Below are positions 62,286 to 64,000 of a stretch of DNA of 64,000 nt, in pieces. Position 1 is the stretch's first letter. Each line of letters opens with the position of its first letter. A model generated the notes under the pieces. The model was not told the origin of the DNA and made no database searches. It worked only from the letters and a program-made list of their open reading frames with translations. A program made the translations under genes and the position numbers. Source of the DNA: Chloroflexota bacterium (GTDB lineage: Bacteria > Chloroflexota > Anaerolineae > Aggregatilineales > UBA2796); contig JAJPHV010000088.1 in the NCBI GenBank assembly GCA_021325095.1, positions 62,001 through 126,000 on the forward strand, given 5' to 3'.

Positions 62286-63434
62286 ATGGCTCCGGTTGAG
62301 GCTGGAAGGGCCGACGTCATTGTTGTGGGAGCCGGCCCGGCGGGGCTGGCCGTTGGAGCGGTCTTGCGTCGGGCCGGATTGGCGCCTGTCCTCCTTGAGC
62401 GGGCGTCCTGCGTAGGAGCGCGCTGGCATACCCATTACGAACGCCTCCACCTGCACACGGCCAAGCGCCATTCAGCCCTGCCCTATGTGCCTTTCCCGGC
62501 CAGCTACCCGACCTATCCTTCGCGCTTGCAGGTCATCGATTACCTGGAAGGCTATGCCAGACAGTTTGCGCTACCAATTCGCTTTAACCAGAACGTCGTT
62601 TCGGCTGAACGGCGCGATGGCCTGTGGGAAGTTGCCACCCAGGATGCGGCCTACCAGTCGCGGTTTCTGGTCGTGGCAACCGGGCTGAACGAGCAGCCGC
62701 ACGTGCCCACGTGGCCGGGTCAGGATTCGTTTGACGGCCCGATGCTTCACAGCGCAGATTACAGAAATGGCGAACCATTTCGCGGCCAGGACGTGCTTGT
62801 CATCGGTTTTGGCAATTCGGGCGGCGAGATCGCCATCGACCTGTGGGAACATGGTGCAAAACCGGGCCTTGCCGTGCGCAGCGCGGTCAACGTGATTTTC
62901 CGCGACCTGCTCGGCATCCCGGTGCAGCAGCTTTCGATAGCGCTGAGTGGCCTGCCGCCGAGGATCAGCGACGCGCTGACGGCTCCGGTGAGATACCTGG
63001 TTTATGGCGACATTGGCCGTTACGGGCTGCGCAAACTGCCCTACGGCCCGGTGACACAGATCAGGAACGACGCACAGATTCCGGTGATCGACGTGGGCGT
63101 GATCAGGCTCATCCGCGCAGGCCGGGTCAGGGTTTATTCCGGCGTCCGGGAATTTACCCGCGAGGGCGTCACATTTACGGACGGGACGACGAAGCCCTTC
63201 GGCGCCGTAATCCTGGCGACGGGCTATCGCGCGCAGGCCGGAGCAATGTTCAAAGAGGCTTCGCGGCTGACCAATCATGAAGGCTATCCGCTCGTCAGCG
63301 GGCAGGAAGCCGCGCTGGCCGGCCTGTATTTTTGCGGCTTCCACAATGCAGCGACGGGCCTGCTGCGGGAAATCGGCCTGGAGGCCGAGCGCATTGGAAA
63401 AGCCATTGTCCAGCAGCGCCGTTCTTCTTCCTGA
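62286..63434 (+). CDS. Flavin-containing monooxygenase (YUCCA/CzcO-like)
   Basis: 382 residues from ATG 62286, one base after the ccmD-like stop. FAD motif VIVVGAGPAGLAVGAVL, NADPH motif VLVIGFGNSGGEIAIDL, and ATGYRAQAG near the C terminus are present. The FMO-type segment between them is HSADYRNGEPFRGQDVLVIG in part. The group includes plant YUCCA-like enzymes and bacterial CzcO; the substrate is not known. An upstream frame (to 62238) lies inside the preceding gene and is not used. Probably cotranscribed with ccmC and ccmD. Confidence 0.9.
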   Translation: MAPVEAGRADVIVVGAGPAGLAVGAVLRRAGLAPVLLERASCVGARWHTHYERLHLHTAKRHSALPYVPFPASYPTYPSRLQVIDYLEGYARQFALPIRFNQNVVSAERRDGLWEVATQDAAYQSRFLVVATGLNEQPHVPTWPGQDSFDGPMLHSADYRNGEPFRGQDVLVIGFGNSGGEIAIDLWEHGAKPGLAVRSAVNVIFRDLLGIPVQQLSIALSGLPPRISDALTAPVRYLVYGDIGRYGLRKLPYGPVTQIRNDAQIPVIDVGVIRLIRAGRVRVYSGVREFTREGVTFTDGTTKPFGAVILATGYRAQAGAMFKEASRLTNHEGYPLVSGQEAALAGLYFCGFHNAATGLLREIGLEAERIGKAIVQQRRSSS

Positions 63435-63536
63435 CCGATTAGCCGTTCTGTTTCCACGAACCGATCCCTTCCGACAGCACTTACGCTAATATTCAATGTT
63501 TGCGATTGGAACCAACTCTTGAAGGAGTGTTTTGCT

Positions 63537-64000
63537 ATGCAGTACGTCAAACTGGGACGCACTGGCCTGAAGGTCAGCCGGCTATGCCTGGGCACGATGA
63601 ATTTTGGCCCGCTGACGACTGAAAAGGACAGTTTCGCCATCATGGATCGTGCCCTGGAACTGGGCATCAACTTCTTCGACACCGCCAACGTTTACGGTTG
63701 GAAGAAGGGCGAAGGCGTCACGGAACAGATCATCGGGCGTTGGTTTGCGCAGGGCGGCAACCGCCGCGAAAAGGTGGTCATTGCCACCAAAGTCTACGGC
63801 GTCATGGGTGACTGGCCCAACGAGTCCAGACTCTCGGCCTACCACATCAAACGGGCGTGCGAAGAAAGCCTGCGCCGTCTGAAAACCGACCACATCGACC
63901 TGTACCAGATGCACCACATTGACCGCGACACGCCCTGGGAAGAGATCTGGCAGGCCATGGAGCAGCTTGTCCAGCAGGGCAAGGTGATCTACGTGGGCAG
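63537..64000 (+). CDS. Aldo/keto reductase, N-terminal part (cut by window end)
   Basis: Starts at ATG 63537 with GAAGGAG 9 bases upstream; 154 complete codons lie in the window. It has [19 protein letters not shown] at the N terminus, catalytic Asp and Tyr in FFDTANVYGWKKGEG, Lys in VIATKVYGVMG and His in YQMHHIDRDTP. It is the AKR12/YajO-type. It is related to, but distinct from, the reductase at 37.1 kb. Substrate unknown. Confidence 0.93.
   Translation, partial: MQYVKLGRTGLKVSRLCLGTMNFGPLTTEKDSFAIMDRALELGINFFDTANVYGWKKGEGVTEQIIGRWFAQGGNRREKVVIATKVYGVMGDWPNESRLSAYHIKRACEESLRRLKTDHIDLYQMHHIDRDTPWEEIWQAMEQLVQQGKVIYVG

Overview
The window reads as an ordinary chromosomal segment of a GC-rich bacterium, most likely Chloroflexota (Anaerolineae-like). 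The lineage is an inference from the gene set: a ThiXYZ-type transporter behind an FMN riboswitch (the RibXY arrangement reported for Chloroflexi), an archaeal/eukaryotic-type ProS, giant membrane sugar-transferase-like proteins, secreted proteins with Thr/Pro-rich stalks, and scattered short palindromic repeats. HemY-type protoporphyrinogen oxidase and CcmC/CcmD fit a respiring, oxygen-using organism. I saw no tRNA, rRNA, CRISPR array, phage or insertion sequence.

Layout. 0-11 kb: end of a GMC oxidoreductase, Maf pyrophosphatase, two orphan oligopeptide-type binding proteins, DNA polymerase I, a large receiver-domain protein with an unusual C-terminal domain, and a small response regulator. 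11-14.3 kb: an FMN-riboswitch-controlled ABC importer, probably for riboflavin. 14.3-20.8 kb: a ParB-like protein, a CpsD kinase-RmlA-RmlB polysaccharide operon, a membrane glycosyltransferase and a methyltransferase. 20.9-29 kb: SthA-like transhydrogenase, uracil phosphoribosyltransferase, a 928-residue membrane protein, ProS, a LOG-family protein and an SH3 protein. 29-42.3 kb: a hybrid-sensing histidine kinase, MtnA, YggT, RimO, several exported proteins, a double RNase H, an aldo/keto reductase, a ThuA-like protein, a VWA surface protein and a metallo-hydrolase. 42.3-51.8 kb: a PiT phosphate transporter with its DUF47 partner behind TTAACA direct repeats, HemY, a TPR protein, GAPDH, a NYN nuclease, an F420-type reductase-like protein, an unknown protein and an M23 peptidase. 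51.8-64 kb: a methyltransferase-like protein, DUF89 protein, response regulator, DUF4870 protein, sugar transferases, a GAF histidine kinase, an SGNH hydrolase, CcmC-CcmD-FMO and the start of an aldo/keto reductase.

The most notable item is the 692-residue protein at 6557-8635. It joins a receiver domain, a long Pro/Glu-rich linker, a Roadblock-like segment and a C-terminal segment that resembles the IS200/Y1 transposase fold with both the HUH motif and the catalytic tyrosine position substituted. This looks like a transposase fold recruited for a regulatory role. The window also carries about eleven copies of a REP-like palindromic repeat at gene borders, one of them translated in frame inside a membrane protein. 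Other points worth following are the riboflavin operon with a terminator running into its first start codon, the RNase H with a degenerate second domain, the 11-bp-periodic direct repeats before the phosphate transporter and before yggT, and a consensus promoter that reads antisense into a response regulator.
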